Source of the DNA: an uncultured Lachnospiraceae bacterium
Lineage (GTDB): Bacteria > Bacillota > Clostridia > Lachnospirales > Lachnospiraceae
Reading direction: 5' to 3'
Length of the DNA: 64,000 nt
NCBI GenBank assembly: GCA_910588775.1
Contig: CAJURH010000013.1
Coordinates: 1 to 64,000 of the forward strand
The notes below the pieces were generated by a model. That model worked only from the letters and a program-made list of their open reading frames with translations. It was not told the origin of the DNA and made no database searches. Each line of letters begins with the position of its first letter. The stretch's first letter is position 1. Shown piece after piece: positions 41,023 through 50,316 of this stretch. The position numbers and the translations under genes are program-made.

Positions 41023-41475
41023 TTAAAAGTGTCTCGGATGCCCCCACATATGTGCTTTTCGCAGCTCCACATATTCACCATATGCCCTTTCCACAATCTG
41101 CTTTTCATTGGCAAACCGCAGCAGATGATACACTTCATGGAACTTGTAATAGCCAGAATCTACAAAATATTCTTCTCTTTGAGGCTTACTATGATAATTG
41201 TCCGCCGTCATCAGATACCAGTGAACTTCTTTTGCAACCACATCTTCCGGTATGGCAAAATGATACTGGCTTCTGCCAATATATTTTACCACAGCTGCAT
41301 TCACATCCGCTTCCTCCTTCACCTCCCTGAGCGCGGTCTCTTGGTATTCTTCTCCATTTTCTACGGTACCTTTTGGCAATACCCATCCTTCATATCGGTT
41401 CTTATAGGATTTGTACAACGCCAAAATTTTCCCACGATAAATTACCACACCGCCACAGCTCGTTGCCTCAATCAT
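41023..41475 (-). CDS. Nudix hydrolase
   Basis: A 150-residue Nudix enzyme that hydrolyses a nucleoside diphosphate linked to another group. The Nudix box is complete: GTVENGEEYQETALREVKEE followed by A-D (GX5EX7REUXEEXGU pattern, with Ala-Asp in place of the last Gly). The N-terminal SCGGVVIYRGKILALYKSYK is typical of the diadenosine-tetraphosphate/8-oxo-dGTP class. Substrate unknown. Start 41475 follows AGGAGG. It is probably transcribed alone. Confidence 0.88.
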   Translation of the reverse strand: MIEATSCGGVVIYRGKILALYKSYKNRYEGWVLPKGTVENGEEYQETALREVKEEADVNAAVVKYIGRSQYHFAIPEDVVAKEVHWYLMTADNYHSKPQREEYFVDSGYYKFHEVYHLLRFANEKQIVERAYGEYVELRKAHMWGHPRHF

Positions 41476-41616
41476 TGCAATGCCTCCTGTTTGCGTGTGT
41501 TTTTTCTAATAACTAATGTATAGTATACCTCTTTTTTCTTTCGCTATCAACCTTTAGTTCCAATACCGCTGTGAAATCGTAACAAGTTCAGCCTTCGGCT
41601 TCGCGGTTGCATAAAA

Positions 41617-43113
41617 TCACTGATAATAATAAGCGTTGAAAATCGCGCCCGCAACAGGCACTGCGGATTCACTTCCCGTTCCTCCGCCCTCAATGATAAC
41701 GCTGACGGCAATATCCGGATCCTCCACATTGGAATATCCCACAAACCAGGAATGACTGTCTTTAATCTCCCCCTCCCCGTATTCCGCCGATCCAGTTTTC
41801 CCAGCCACCGTATATCCCTGGCCTCCCAGAGAAGTGGCGGTTCCGTACTCCACCACGCCTTCCATGAGTTCCGCCAGCACGGAAGCCTCCGACACTGGCA
41901 GCAGTTCCCGGTAAGCGTCTGGCATATACTTCTTCACCCGGTCGCCGTTATAATTCTCCACCCGGTCAATCAGATACGGTTTCATCAGCACGCCCCGGTT
42001 AGCGATTGTGCTGGCCACCATGGCCATGTGCATCGGCGAAACCAGCGTGTTTCCCTGCCCGATGGAAGTCTGCATCATCAGCGGAACGCCGGATTTTCCA
42101 TCCACGGAGAGGACGCTGGACTTGTAATCCATGGTCAGTGGAAGCTTTTTGTTAAACAGCAGGCTTTCCCCCGCCTCCCGCAGAGACTTGCCCCCCATCT
42201 GCACGCCCATTTCCGCAAAAGCGCTGTTGCAGGAATAGGCAAAAGCTGAGCGCAAGTCTTCCTGACCGTGAACCGTGCGGTCATAATCCGTAATCGTGTG
42301 TTCCTGCTTGGTAATCTCGCCCTGACAAGTGTAATTAAATCCGTCCACCGTGCCGTGTTTGCGCAGATAATCCAGCGCCGTCACAATTTTAAATACCGAG
42401 CCGGGCGGATACTGGCCCTGGGTGGCCCGGTTGAGCAGACTGCTGTTTTCCTCATCTGTCGTCAGATAATCCCAGTTATCCTTTAAATAGTTGGGATCAA
42501 AGTCCGAACGGCTGACCATGGACAGTATCTTCCCTGTGGAAGGCTCCAATACAACCACAGCTCCTTTTCGGTCGCCCAGCGCATTGTACGCCGCAGTCTG
42601 CAGCTTCACGCTCAATGTGGTCACCACGTTGTCGCCCTTGTTTTTTTCATTTTTAAACTCATTTTTCATCTGTTCCAAAAAGAACGCATGAGAGCTTAAG
42701 AGATGAAAATTCGCCTCCGACTCCAGCCCGCTTTTGCCATAGTCCGCATATCCCACCACATGGGCAAACATATTGGCATAAGGATAGTACCGGTATTCGG
42801 ACCCATCCTCCGCAATCTGGCTGGCCGCCAGCGTTTCCCCCTCTGCGGAAAGGATGCTCCCTCTTATCACCCGGTCCGCAAAAGTATCCTGCCGGGTGTT
42901 GTAAGGACTGTTGATAAATTCCTCACTTTTCACCAGATTGAAATACACAAGCCAGCCAATTAAGGAGACGAATATGGCCACAAACATATAAGAAACAATG
43001 GCATAGGGCCGGTTCCTGGACTGGGTTGGATTCTTCCTTTTATTATCGCCCCACTTCTTCCTGGGCATTTTGTTCAAGCGCTTTCCTGATTTTTTCAAGT
43101 TCTTCATCCTCAT
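41617..43113 (-). CDS. penicillin-binding protein, class B transpeptidase (PbpA/FtsI type)
   Basis: A 498-residue peptidoglycan transpeptidase. One N-terminal membrane helix (about 36-60: PYAIVSYMFVAIFVSLIGWL) anchors it, followed by a dimerisation region (FADRVIRGSILSAEGETLA) and the transpeptidase domain: SxxK in YPPGSVFKIV (Ser near 238), SxN in YSCNSAF and KTG in VAGKTGSAEYG. There are no PASTA repeats, so it is not the SpoVD type. The start is uncertain: ATG 43113 overlaps the SEDS gene end by 71 bases, and ATG 43068 also lies inside it. It is the natural partner of the upstream SEDS polymerase. Confidence 0.93.
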   Translation of the reverse strand: MRMKNLKKSGKRLNKMPRKKWGDNKRKNPTQSRNRPYAIVSYMFVAIFVSLIGWLVYFNLVKSEEFINSPYNTRQDTFADRVIRGSILSAEGETLAASQIAEDGSEYRYYPYANMFAHVVGYADYGKSGLESEANFHLLSSHAFFLEQMKNEFKNEKNKGDNVVTTLSVKLQTAAYNALGDRKGAVVVLEPSTGKILSMVSRSDFDPNYLKDNWDYLTTDEENSSLLNRATQGQYPPGSVFKIVTALDYLRKHGTVDGFNYTCQGEITKQEHTITDYDRTVHGQEDLRSAFAYSCNSAFAEMGVQMGGKSLREAGESLLFNKKLPLTMDYKSSVLSVDGKSGVPLMMQTSIGQGNTLVSPMHMAMVASTIANRGVLMKPYLIDRVENYNGDRVKKYMPDAYRELLPVSEASVLAELMEGVVEYGTATSLGGQGYTVAGKTGSAEYGEGEIKDSHSWFVGYSNVEDPDIAVSVIIEGGGTGSESAVPVAGAIFNAYYYQ

Positions 43114-44395
43114 CTTCCCGCAATATATAGAGTCCCTGGATAATCGCCAACATAATAATCGTCGTCAATGCCGAACTGCCCCCGTAACTTACCAGCGGCA
43201 GAGTGATTCCCGTCATGGGGATCAACTTGGTGGCTCCTCCGATGTGCAGGAACACCTGAAACGCATACTCCGTCCCCAGCCCTAAGGCAATCAACTTATA
43301 GAAGGGGTTCTTAATTTGCAAAGATATATTGACAATCATCAGGAAAAAGCTCATGCAAATCAGTATCAGGCAAATGGCAAAAGCCCCGCCCAATTCCTCG
43401 CATATGGCTGAAAACACAAAGTCCTCATCCGCCACTGGGATGCTCTCGGGCGATCCCTGAAAAAGCCCCATGCCAAACCAGCTTCCTGTGCCGATGGCGA
43501 ACATGGACTGCACAATCTGATACCCTTCCTGTTCATAGACGGAAAAGGGCCTCTTCCAGGCCGTCACCCTCTGCTGCACATGCCCAAACAGAAAATAGGC
43601 GATTACCGAGGCCACCGCGCCTCCTGCCATGCCCCCTGCGAAATACAGAGGCTTTCGGGTCACTACATAGATCATCACCAGATATGTGATAAAGAATACC
43701 AGCGCGCTTCCTAAGTCCCGGGACATAACCAGAATCAGCACATGCATCCCCGCCACTGCCGTAGCCCGGACCACCTGAAGAAAACTGGAGTCCTTCCACA
43801 AAAGAGACGCCATGAAAAACACAAAGATTATCTTTATAAACTCCGACGGCTGCACGCCAAACAAGGTCAGTTTCGCCCCAAAGGTGGTTCTTCCCAGAAC
43901 AAACACAGCCGCCAACATAACCACGCCTACAGCCGCATAGACCCACGTCAGCTTTTTCAGAAAACGCATCTTCTGGATCATCACAGGCACAGCCAGCGCC
44001 AGCGCGCTTCCCGCCGCCACAATCATAAACTGCCGCTCCGCTTTCTCCATATTCAGCCTGCACAGAATCACCAAACCAATGCTAAGCAACATGCACATGT
44101 TATTGACCAGAAGCATGGACGCTTTCTGGTACAGGAGCCGATACGCTATTTCTATAGCCGCCACATACAAGAGCATCTCCCCATAAAAGAAAATCATCCG
44201 GAAATCCTTGCTCTTCAAAAACATCACCAGAAAGCTTAAAGTAAGAAATAACACAATCACCGCCAGTTGTTTGCGCAAAAGAGCGTTTTGCCTGTGTTCC
44301 TCCCGTTTCCGAAACATCTGGAAACATTGCAGCGTATACAGAATTACCAGAATCACCAACAAATATTTCGACAACTCTACAATTAAATTGATCAC
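43043..44395 (-). CDS. SEDS family peptidoglycan polymerase (FtsW/RodA/SpoVE)
   Basis: A 450-residue polytopic membrane glycosyltransferase that extends glycan strands from lipid II. It has ten or more helices; family marks include GVQPSEFIKIIFVFFMASLL, MSRDLGSALVFFITYLVMIY, FGMGLFQGSPESIPVADEDF (with the conserved periplasmic D/E region), and TGITLPLVSYGGSSALTTII. Whether it is FtsW, RodA or SpoVE is not settled. The start is GTG at 44395 with AGGTGG before it. The downstream class B PBP overlaps its end, so the pair should act as one unit in wall synthesis. Confidence 0.94.
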   Translation of the reverse strand: MINLIVELSKYLLVILVILYTLQCFQMFRKREEHRQNALLRKQLAVIVLFLTLSFLVMFLKSKDFRMIFFYGEMLLYVAAIEIAYRLLYQKASMLLVNNMCMLLSIGLVILCRLNMEKAERQFMIVAAGSALALAVPVMIQKMRFLKKLTWVYAAVGVVMLAAVFVLGRTTFGAKLTLFGVQPSEFIKIIFVFFMASLLWKDSSFLQVVRATAVAGMHVLILVMSRDLGSALVFFITYLVMIYVVTRKPLYFAGGMAGGAVASVIAYFLFGHVQQRVTAWKRPFSVYEQEGYQIVQSMFAIGTGSWFGMGLFQGSPESIPVADEDFVFSAICEELGGAFAICLILICMSFFLMIVNISLQIKNPFYKLIALGLGTEYAFQVFLHIGGATKLIPMTGITLPLVSYGGSSALTTIIMLAIIQGLYILREDEDEELEKIRKALEQNAQEEVGR

Positions 44396-44403
44396 TTTGC
44401 CAC

Positions 44404-46542
44404 CTATTCCACTTTACGTTTCATATGTCCTTTCGTAAAAGAAAAACTATCCGCCGCCACCTTCGCTCCCTGCCCATAGGCTTCCCAAAATGCCTGCGCC
44501 ACTCTCCTGGTCTGCTCATGGCTTTCAATGGTAAAAGACAAAAAGAAGCGGTATAAGCCCATTTTTTGCAGGGTTTCTCTATATTCCAGCAAACCATAGG
44601 GCAGACTGTTATAGATAATATTATAACAAAAATCACAGCAACATTGTACAGGAAATTCTTTTTTGTATCGGTCTGTCAAAAACAGACGCTTTCCCCCATG
44701 ATCGCATTTTGCCGTGTTTTTTTGCAGGCACTGAGCCGAGGCCATCAGAGGAATGTACCCGTACACCATCATATAGCTGCGTGAATTATCCCGGTGGGCG
44801 ATTTCTTTCTGATTCAGTTCCAACGGAACCATGTCGGCCGCCGCTCCCTGTCTCCTCCAGAAATCCACCGCCCAATCGTTGTAAGTATACAGCCCCGCAT
44901 CCAGACGACACTTTTTCGCCCAGCCCTTCTCAGCCAGAAACTGGAAACTTTCCAGATTCCGCGCCAAAAAACCCTGCGCCCCGTCCTCCAAAGCCTGACT
45001 GCACGCCCTGAATATCCTCTCCAAATCCCGGCCCCTGGTCACGTGAGGCAGCGCCAGAAACCATTTTCTGTGATTTGCCAGCGCACGAAAATATTCTGCC
45101 CCTTTCATTTCATATAATTTCTCAAACAAAGGAATGCTCAAAAACAGCTCCTGAATCCCTTCTATAGCCTCCAACGCCTGTAGCTGCCCTTCCCTTTCAC
45201 AGGAAGCGGCCAAGATAGCCTGGCTTTTTAAAGCGCTCTCATCTTTCTGAGATAACTCCCCAGGCGCGGGCAAATCCTCCAGCCTCCTATAGGGCTGCAA
45301 AAGCTTTTGCTCCAGCGCCTCTATGCCCTTCCTTCGCAGACTGTTTAGCTGGCTCACAGGCAGGAAGAGCTGTTCCTCCATATCCAGCCGGAAATCCTCA
45401 AATGAAAAGGGCGTATCCCCGGTTTTACACATTTGGCTCACAATCCGTTCCCGGTCTGTGGGCTGGCGAAGCGCTTTTTCCGGCGCATCACCAGAGACGG
45501 TCACTTTGCCGTGGCTGGAAGTTACTTCCAGTATAGCACGAGAATCGGAAGATAACATTAAATAACCCTTAATTTTTTCTTTTCTTTTTATAATCTCCAC
45601 CGGACAGTCGCCGGTTTTCTTCTCATTCTCAAAGGCAATCATGGACGGCCCAGGCTCCTGCCTATAATATCCCTGGCTGAAACCGCCCCGGTGAAATAGA
45701 TTTTGCAGAAAATTCAGATCTCTTTTCAACTGCTTTTTGTCCCACTTTTCTGCGCTCTTGCCCTCCAGACAGTAATCCAGATATTTGCGGTAAACCGACA
45801 CAGCGCCCGCCACATATTCCGGCTGCTTCATCCGTCCCTCAATCTTCAGAGAAGACGCGCCCGCCTCTAAAATCTCCGGCAAAAGCTCCACAGTGCGCAT
45901 GTCTTTCGGACTTAATAGATTGCCTTTTCGCCCTTGCGCCTGGTAAGGAAGCCTGCACGGCTGGGCGCACCGGCCCCGGTTTCCGCTGCGACCGCCCAAT
46001 ATGCTGCTGAACAGACATTGGCCGGAATAGCAGTAACACATGGCCCCATGGACGAACGTCTCGATTTCCAGAGAAGTCTCTTGCCGAATCCGCCTGATTT
46101 CTTCCAGCGTCAGCTCCCGTGCCGTCACCACCCGGACTGCTCCCTCCCGCTCCAGCATTTTCGCGCCGTTCACCCCGGTGATGGTCATCTGCGTGCTGGC
46201 GTGAATGGGAAGCCGGGGAAATCGTTCCCGTATATAGGACAAAACCCCCAGATCCTGCACAATCACCCCATCCAGACCCTGCCGGTACAGCGGTAACAGA
46301 TAAGCGTCCAGCCGCTTAGATAATTCCGGGTTTTTGAAAAGAGTGTTTACTGTCAGATACAGCCTGCAATTTCTTAAATGCACATAATCAATGGCGCGGC
46401 ACAGCTCATCTTCGCCAAAGTTTTTCGCATAAGCCCTGGCCCCAAAATGGGCGCCGCCCAGATAAACCGCATCCGCTCCCGCGCCAATGGCGCCTTCCAT
46501 GGCCTCCCAGGAGCCTGCCGGAGCCAAAAGTTCCACTGCCAT
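44404..46542 (-). CDS. U32 family peptidase-like protein (DUF3656-containing)
   Basis: A 712-residue protein. The N-terminal U32 domain (about 1-300) has ELLAPAGSWEAMEGAIGAGA, the signature ETFVHGAMCYCYSGQCLFSS and GRCAQPCRLPYQ with its conserved Cys residues. A DUF3656-like region follows (about 370-490). A C-terminal part contains further Cys (CCDFCYN), probably for an Fe-S cluster. Family members RlhA, UbiU/V and TrhP hydroxylate RNA or ubiquinone using Fe-S; the RlhA-like role (23S rRNA C2501 hydroxylation) is the closest guess. The ATG at 46542 follows GGAGGTGAG. It stands eight bases before the SEDS gene. Confidence 0.9.
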   Translation of the reverse strand: MAVELLAPAGSWEAMEGAIGAGADAVYLGGAHFGARAYAKNFGEDELCRAIDYVHLRNCRLYLTVNTLFKNPELSKRLDAYLLPLYRQGLDGVIVQDLGVLSYIRERFPRLPIHASTQMTITGVNGAKMLEREGAVRVVTARELTLEEIRRIRQETSLEIETFVHGAMCYCYSGQCLFSSILGGRSGNRGRCAQPCRLPYQAQGRKGNLLSPKDMRTVELLPEILEAGASSLKIEGRMKQPEYVAGAVSVYRKYLDYCLEGKSAEKWDKKQLKRDLNFLQNLFHRGGFSQGYYRQEPGPSMIAFENEKKTGDCPVEIIKRKEKIKGYLMLSSDSRAILEVTSSHGKVTVSGDAPEKALRQPTDRERIVSQMCKTGDTPFSFEDFRLDMEEQLFLPVSQLNSLRRKGIEALEQKLLQPYRRLEDLPAPGELSQKDESALKSQAILAASCEREGQLQALEAIEGIQELFLSIPLFEKLYEMKGAEYFRALANHRKWFLALPHVTRGRDLERIFRACSQALEDGAQGFLARNLESFQFLAEKGWAKKCRLDAGLYTYNDWAVDFWRRQGAAADMVPLELNQKEIAHRDNSRSYMMVYGYIPLMASAQCLQKNTAKCDHGGKRLFLTDRYKKEFPVQCCCDFCYNIIYNSLPYGLLEYRETLQKMGLYRFFLSFTIESHEQTRRVAQAFWEAYGQGAKVAADSFSFTKGHMKRKVE

Positions 46543-46563
46543 TTTCTCACCTCCCGCTCTTAT

Positions 46564-46602
46564 TGAAAAAAAGAAGCTGTCCCACACATTTTTGGAGACA
46601 GC
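46564..46602 (-). terminator. terminator after zapA
   Basis: Minus strand GGCTGTC pairs with GACAGC around a 20-base loop, followed by TTCTTTTTTT. It lies 8 bases after the zapA stop and overlaps the upstream region of the U32 gene. Confidence 0.7.
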
Positions 46603-46609
46603 CGACCTT

Positions 46610-46966
46610 TTACTTTTCTAATCTCTTATGGAGCTTTTCCTGTTCCTGCTCCAATTCCTCTATTTTCATCTTTAAGGACACCAATTCATGTTTCAGATCA
46701 TACATTTCCTGATCCTTCTGGCTTAGCTCCTGTTCCAGGATCTCCGCCTGTTTCTTGGCTTTGAAGAAATCATCGCTGATGTTCAGGCTCAACAGCATAT
46801 GCTTCATCTCCATGGGCTGTCTGGAATACCCAGGAAGTTCACTGAATTCTTCCAGCTTCCCATTCATATAATTGGCAACCTTCTGCAGATAATCTGAGCT
46901 TTCGTACCCTCCCAGCGTGATCACTTTCCCGCCAATGACTACCTGCGCCGTATTCTTGCCCGCCAT
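46610..46966 (-). CDS. zapA: cell division protein ZapA
   Basis: A 118-residue Z-ring stabiliser. The N-terminal ZapA fold is VIGGKVITLGGYESSDYLQKV and ANYMNGKLEEFS; the C-terminal half (about 70-118) is an unbroken coiled coil (KAKKQAEILEQELSQKDQEM) used for dimer and tetramer formation. It binds FtsZ filaments at midcell. Start 46966 follows AGGAGG. It lies 74 bases behind ruvB on the same strand and is followed by a terminator. Confidence 0.92.
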   Translation of the reverse strand: MAGKNTAQVVIGGKVITLGGYESSDYLQKVANYMNGKLEEFSELPGYSRQPMEMKHMLLSLNISDDFFKAKKQAEILEQELSQKDQEMYDLKHELVSLKMKIEELEQEQEKLHKRLEK

Positions 46967-47040
46967 CCCAAGCCTCCTTTGTACTTTCTGATATTCTCCT
47001 CATCCTATTATAATCGAATTTTGCAGAAAAACAACCTTTT

Positions 47041-48039
47041 TTATTCCAGCCGTGAAATCCCCAGATGGGAATAGGCCAGATCCCCCGCCACTCTTCCCCT
47101 GGGCGTGCGGCTGATAAAGCCATTTTGCAACAAATACGGCTCGTACACATCTTCCAGCGTTCCGGAGTCCTCGCCGATGGAAGCCGCCAGCGTATCCAGT
47201 CCCACCGGACCTCCCTGAAAATTCACAATCAGCGTCTTTAAGATCTTCCGATCCACCTGATCCAGCCCGTACTGATCCACCTCCAAAAGATCCAGACCAA
47301 ATGAAGCCACTTCCTCCGTAATCCTGCCGTCGTACTTCACCTGGGCAAAATCCCGGATACGCTTTAACAGCCGATTGGCCAGCCTGGGCGTTCCCCTGGC
47401 GCGGCGGGCAATCTGCATGGCGCCCTTCTCGTCGATTTCCACTTGCAAAACCTGCGCCGAACGCAGCACAATGGCGCTAAGCTCTTTCGGATCGTAAAAC
47501 TCCAAATGCTGGGTCACGCCGAAGCGATCCCTCAGAGGCGCCGTCAAAAGCCCCGCCCGGGTGGTGGCGCCCACCAGGGTGAATCGGGGCAGATCCAGTC
47601 GGATGGAGTGGGCGGTGGCCCCTCTTCCGATCACAATGTCAACGGCAAAATCCTCCATGGCCGGGTACAACGCTTCCTCCACCTGACGGTTGAGCCGGTG
47701 AATCTCATCCACAAAAAGCACGTCCCCTTCCTGCAGGTTATTGAGCACAGCCACCATGTCCCCCGGCTTCTCGATGGCAGGCCCGGACGTAACCTTCATA
47801 TGGACCTGCATCTCATTGGCGATAATCCCGGACAGAGTGGTCTTCCCCAATCCCGGCGGCCCGTAGAAAAGCACATGATCCAGCGGGTCCTGCCGCTGTC
47901 TGGCCGCCTCAATATATATTTTCAGCGTGCGTTTAATCTTCTCCTGCCCTATGTATTCTTCCAAGGTTTGCGGCCGCAGGCTTCCCTCCAGACGTATGTC
48001 CTCTTCCATAGCCTCCGTGGCAATCATTCTCTTTCCCAT
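47041..48039 (-). CDS. ruvB: Holliday junction branch migration helicase RuvB
   Basis: A 332-residue AAA+ motor that drives branch migration with RuvA. Walker A is YGPPGLGKTTLSGIIANEM, Walker B is VLFVDEIHRLNRQVEEALYP, sensor 1 is LVGATTRAGLLTAPLRDRFG, and the C-terminal winged helix contains RTPRGRVA. The N-terminus starts directly with LRPQTLEEYIGQEKIK as usual. The start at 48039 follows AGAGG. It is 30 bases after ruvA; no ruvC is seen, and recU occurs elsewhere in the window. Confidence 0.98.
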   Translation of the reverse strand: MGKRMIATEAMEEDIRLEGSLRPQTLEEYIGQEKIKRTLKIYIEAARQRQDPLDHVLFYGPPGLGKTTLSGIIANEMQVHMKVTSGPAIEKPGDMVAVLNNLQEGDVLFVDEIHRLNRQVEEALYPAMEDFAVDIVIGRGATAHSIRLDLPRFTLVGATTRAGLLTAPLRDRFGVTQHLEFYDPKELSAIVLRSAQVLQVEIDEKGAMQIARRARGTPRLANRLLKRIRDFAQVKYDGRITEEVASFGLDLLEVDQYGLDQVDRKILKTLIVNFQGGPVGLDTLAASIGEDSGTLEDVYEPYLLQNGFISRTPRGRVAGDLAYSHLGISRLE

Positions 48040-48069
48040 CTGTCAAAAAACCTCTCCCAAACCATTTCT

Positions 48070-48675
48070 TCAAATCATCTGCTTTAACGCCGCTCTCAAC
48101 AGGCTCTCCACATCCATATCCTCTTCCGCAGCCGCCTGGCGCACCGCCTTTAAGGACTCGCTCCTACCGTATCCCAACGCCACCATAGCTTCCACCGCCT
48201 CCTGTGCCGCGCCGGACTCTTTCCCGGACTGAGACGCTTCACTGGAAGATAATTTTTCCTCAAAAGCCTCCTGTAAACAGAGCTTATCCTTCAACTCCAG
48301 GATCACCTTCTGCGCCGTCTTCTTGCCGATGCCCGGCGCTTTGGCGATGGACGCCGCATCGTCTGATAGAACAGCGAAACTTAAATCCTCCCAGGAAAAA
48401 TGGGACAAAATCCCCATGGCCGCTTTGGGTCCGATACCGCTAACTCCCAGCAACAGGCGAAAGGCCGACAGGTCATTCTTCGTCAGGAAACCATAGAGCT
48501 GCATCGCGTCTTCCCTCACGTTCAGATATGTGTGAATGACCCGCTCTTCCCCCGTCTTCCCTATCCGCTCCAGGGAAGAAGCGGGCATGAACACCCGATA
48601 GCCGATGTCCCGGCATTCCAATATAACGCTGTCCTTCTCCACTTCCGTCACGGTTCCTTTCAAATACGCGATCAT
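48070..48675 (-). CDS. ruvA: Holliday junction DNA-binding protein RuvA
   Basis: A 201-residue junction-binding subunit. Domain I is the OB fold (MIAYLKGTVTEVEKDSVILE), domain II has two helix-hairpin-helix units (LLGVSGIGPKAAMGILSHF and IAKAPGIGKKTAQKVILELK), and domain III is the flexible C-terminal RuvB-contacting part (ALGYGRSESLKAVRQAAAEE). The frame continues 15 codons upstream of the ATG at 48675, but AAGGAG stands in front of this one. First gene of the ruvA-ruvB pair. Confidence 0.97.
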   Translation of the reverse strand: MIAYLKGTVTEVEKDSVILECRDIGYRVFMPASSLERIGKTGEERVIHTYLNVREDAMQLYGFLTKNDLSAFRLLLGVSGIGPKAAMGILSHFSWEDLSFAVLSDDAASIAKAPGIGKKTAQKVILELKDKLCLQEAFEEKLSSSEASQSGKESGAAQEAVEAMVALGYGRSESLKAVRQAAAEEDMDVESLLRAALKQMI

Positions 48676-48783
48676 TTGGAACGTCTCCTTCCTGCTGTTT
48701 CCATAAACAGATTCTAACATAGGCTCTGACAGATTTCAACTCCATCAAGAAGGCAAAAATTCTATCCGCAGCTCAAAAAAATA

Positions 48784-48792
48784 TGTTATAAT
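48784..48792 (+). promoter_or_regulatory. extended -10 promoter of the Ig-like/GLUG protein gene
   Basis: TGTTATAAT: TG, one base, then a perfect TATAAT, 53 bases before the ATG at 48845. No -35 box is convincing. Confidence 0.5.
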
Positions 48793-48844
48793 TAAAAATG
48801 TCAGTGACTAAAAATATATTTTATAACATGGAAAGGAAAGAAGT

Positions 48845-50230
48845 ATGAAAATTTTACACAAATGCCTTCTTATGCTAACAGCTTTGCTCTTAGCCATCAC
48901 GCTGACCCTGCCCGTCTACGCAGCGTCACCGTCTCTAAGCAAAAAGAACCTTACGCTGACCGTGGGAAAAAGCGCGAAGCTGAAGCTTAAGAACGCCCGC
49001 AAAAAGGTAACCTGGTCCTGCAAACCATCCACTGTGGCAAAAGTCAACTCCACCGGAAAAGTGACGGCCAAAAAAGCCGGGCAAGCCACTGTCACCGCCA
49101 AATCCGGCGGCAAGAAATACATATGCAAGGTCACCGTGAACAATGCCAGCTCCAAGGCCAGGAACGTCTCCTTCCGGAATCCAACCGGGGGAAGCTTCAT
49201 CAAAGGCGTCTCCAGCGCCACTGCCAGTTTCACGCTGAACTACGCATCCACCGCTGTCCAAGTCCACGTGCAAACCATGAGCGGGTCCACCGTTTACACA
49301 AAAACTTTTGCTAAATGCAAAGAAAATAAACCGTATTCCTTCACCTGGAACGGCAAAAATAAAAAGGGAAGCTATGTAAATAGCGGCAATTACCGTCTGT
49401 GCATCGTGGCCGGAAAGACCAAAACCTACTCTTCCCAACTGAAATTCTACACCACCAAAGATTTTCGCGGCGGCGACGGTTCCCGAAGCAATCCCTATCA
49501 GGTGGCCACTCTGGCGCAACTTCGAAACGTGAATCGGTACAACGGAAAATATTTTGTGCAGGTGGCCAATATCGACGGCGACAGCGCCAACTTCAACCCC
49601 ATGTACACCGCGGATAATCCATTCATAGGGGTTTACGATGGGAAAAACTATACGATTTCCAACCTGTATTTTCGGAAAAAAGGCGACGCCGGGCTTTTCA
49701 CCTCACTTGGCGCAAAAGGAATCGTGCAGAATGTGAAAATCAATAACTTCAAGTTCGCTTATGGCGAAAGTGAATACCTGCATTTTTCTCATGGCCCAAT
49801 CGCCGGTTTTAACTACGGAACCATCCGTTCCTGTACCGTCAGCAACCTTACGATGGACGGCGGCATCGGCACAAGACAGGGCGGCGTCTGCGGAACCAAC
49901 CAAGGCGTGATCGAGAACTGTAAAGTACGAAATGCCAGTATGAAAAACCCTGGATATTCCAATAACAACGCCTGCGCCGCCGGCATTACCGCCGTCAATG
50001 GTGAAAATGCCAAAATCGCAGACTGCATAGCGGATTCCATTACCGCCACAGGCTGGAAGGCAGGCGGCATCACAGGCGAGAATTATCGCGGAAAAATTAT
50101 AAGCTGCGGAGTCATCGGAAACTGTTCCCTCAGAGGCGCCTACCACTATACGGGCGCTATTTGCGGCCATAATATGGGAGAGACCAGCGATTGTTACACT
50201 GAAACAGAATATGAACTCTTTGGCTATTAG
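48845..50230 (+). CDS. secreted surface protein with a bacterial Ig-like domain, an FlgD-like domain and GLUG-type repeats
   Basis: A 461-residue exported protein. Residues 1-27 are a signal peptide. About 28-104 is a BIG2-like Ig domain (LSKKNLTLTVGKSAKLKLKN, STGKVTAKKAGQATVTAKSG). About 110-205 is a second beta-domain resembling the FlgD Ig-like fold (FTWNGKNKKGSYVNSGNYRL). About 210-461 holds GGDGSRSNPYQVATLAQLRN and FIGVYDGKNYTISNLYFRKK, GDAGLFTSLGAKGIVQNVKI, typical of GLUG-repeat adhesins, built as a beta-solenoid. There is no LPXTG or membrane anchor, so it is released or held non-covalently. Binding partner unknown. Start set by GGAAAGGAAAG. Confidence 0.8.
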   Translation: MKILHKCLLMLTALLLAITLTLPVYAASPSLSKKNLTLTVGKSAKLKLKNARKKVTWSCKPSTVAKVNSTGKVTAKKAGQATVTAKSGGKKYICKVTVNNASSKARNVSFRNPTGGSFIKGVSSATASFTLNYASTAVQVHVQTMSGSTVYTKTFAKCKENKPYSFTWNGKNKKGSYVNSGNYRLCIVAGKTKTYSSQLKFYTTKDFRGGDGSRSNPYQVATLAQLRNVNRYNGKYFVQVANIDGDSANFNPMYTADNPFIGVYDGKNYTISNLYFRKKGDAGLFTSLGAKGIVQNVKINNFKFAYGESEYLHFSHGPIAGFNYGTIRSCTVSNLTMDGGIGTRQGGVCGTNQGVIENCKVRNASMKNPGYSNNNACAAGITAVNGENAKIADCIADSITATGWKAGGITGENYRGKIISCGVIGNCSLRGAYHYTGAICGHNMGETSDCYTETEYELFGY

Positions 50231-50251
50231 AATCAGACTTATCTAAAGAAA

Positions 50252-50303
50252 AGCTGCACAGCCAACAGGCCGATCCATCGAATCCCCTGCAGACTGTGCA
50301 GCT
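50252..50303. terminator. shared terminator between convergent surface-protein genes
   Basis: AGCTGCACAG (50252-50261) pairs perfectly with CTGTGCAGCT (50294-50303), with A-rich sequence on the left and TTTTTAG-type sequence on the minus side. The 32-base loop is long for a terminator. Confidence 0.55.
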
Positions 50304-50316
50304 AAAAACGCATCTT

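Noticed and set aside
48935..49519. A Gly-rich 194-residue minus-strand frame opposite the Ig-like/GLUG gene
   Set aside because: It is antisense to a beta-rich coding region, lacks a ribosome site and has no recognised domain.
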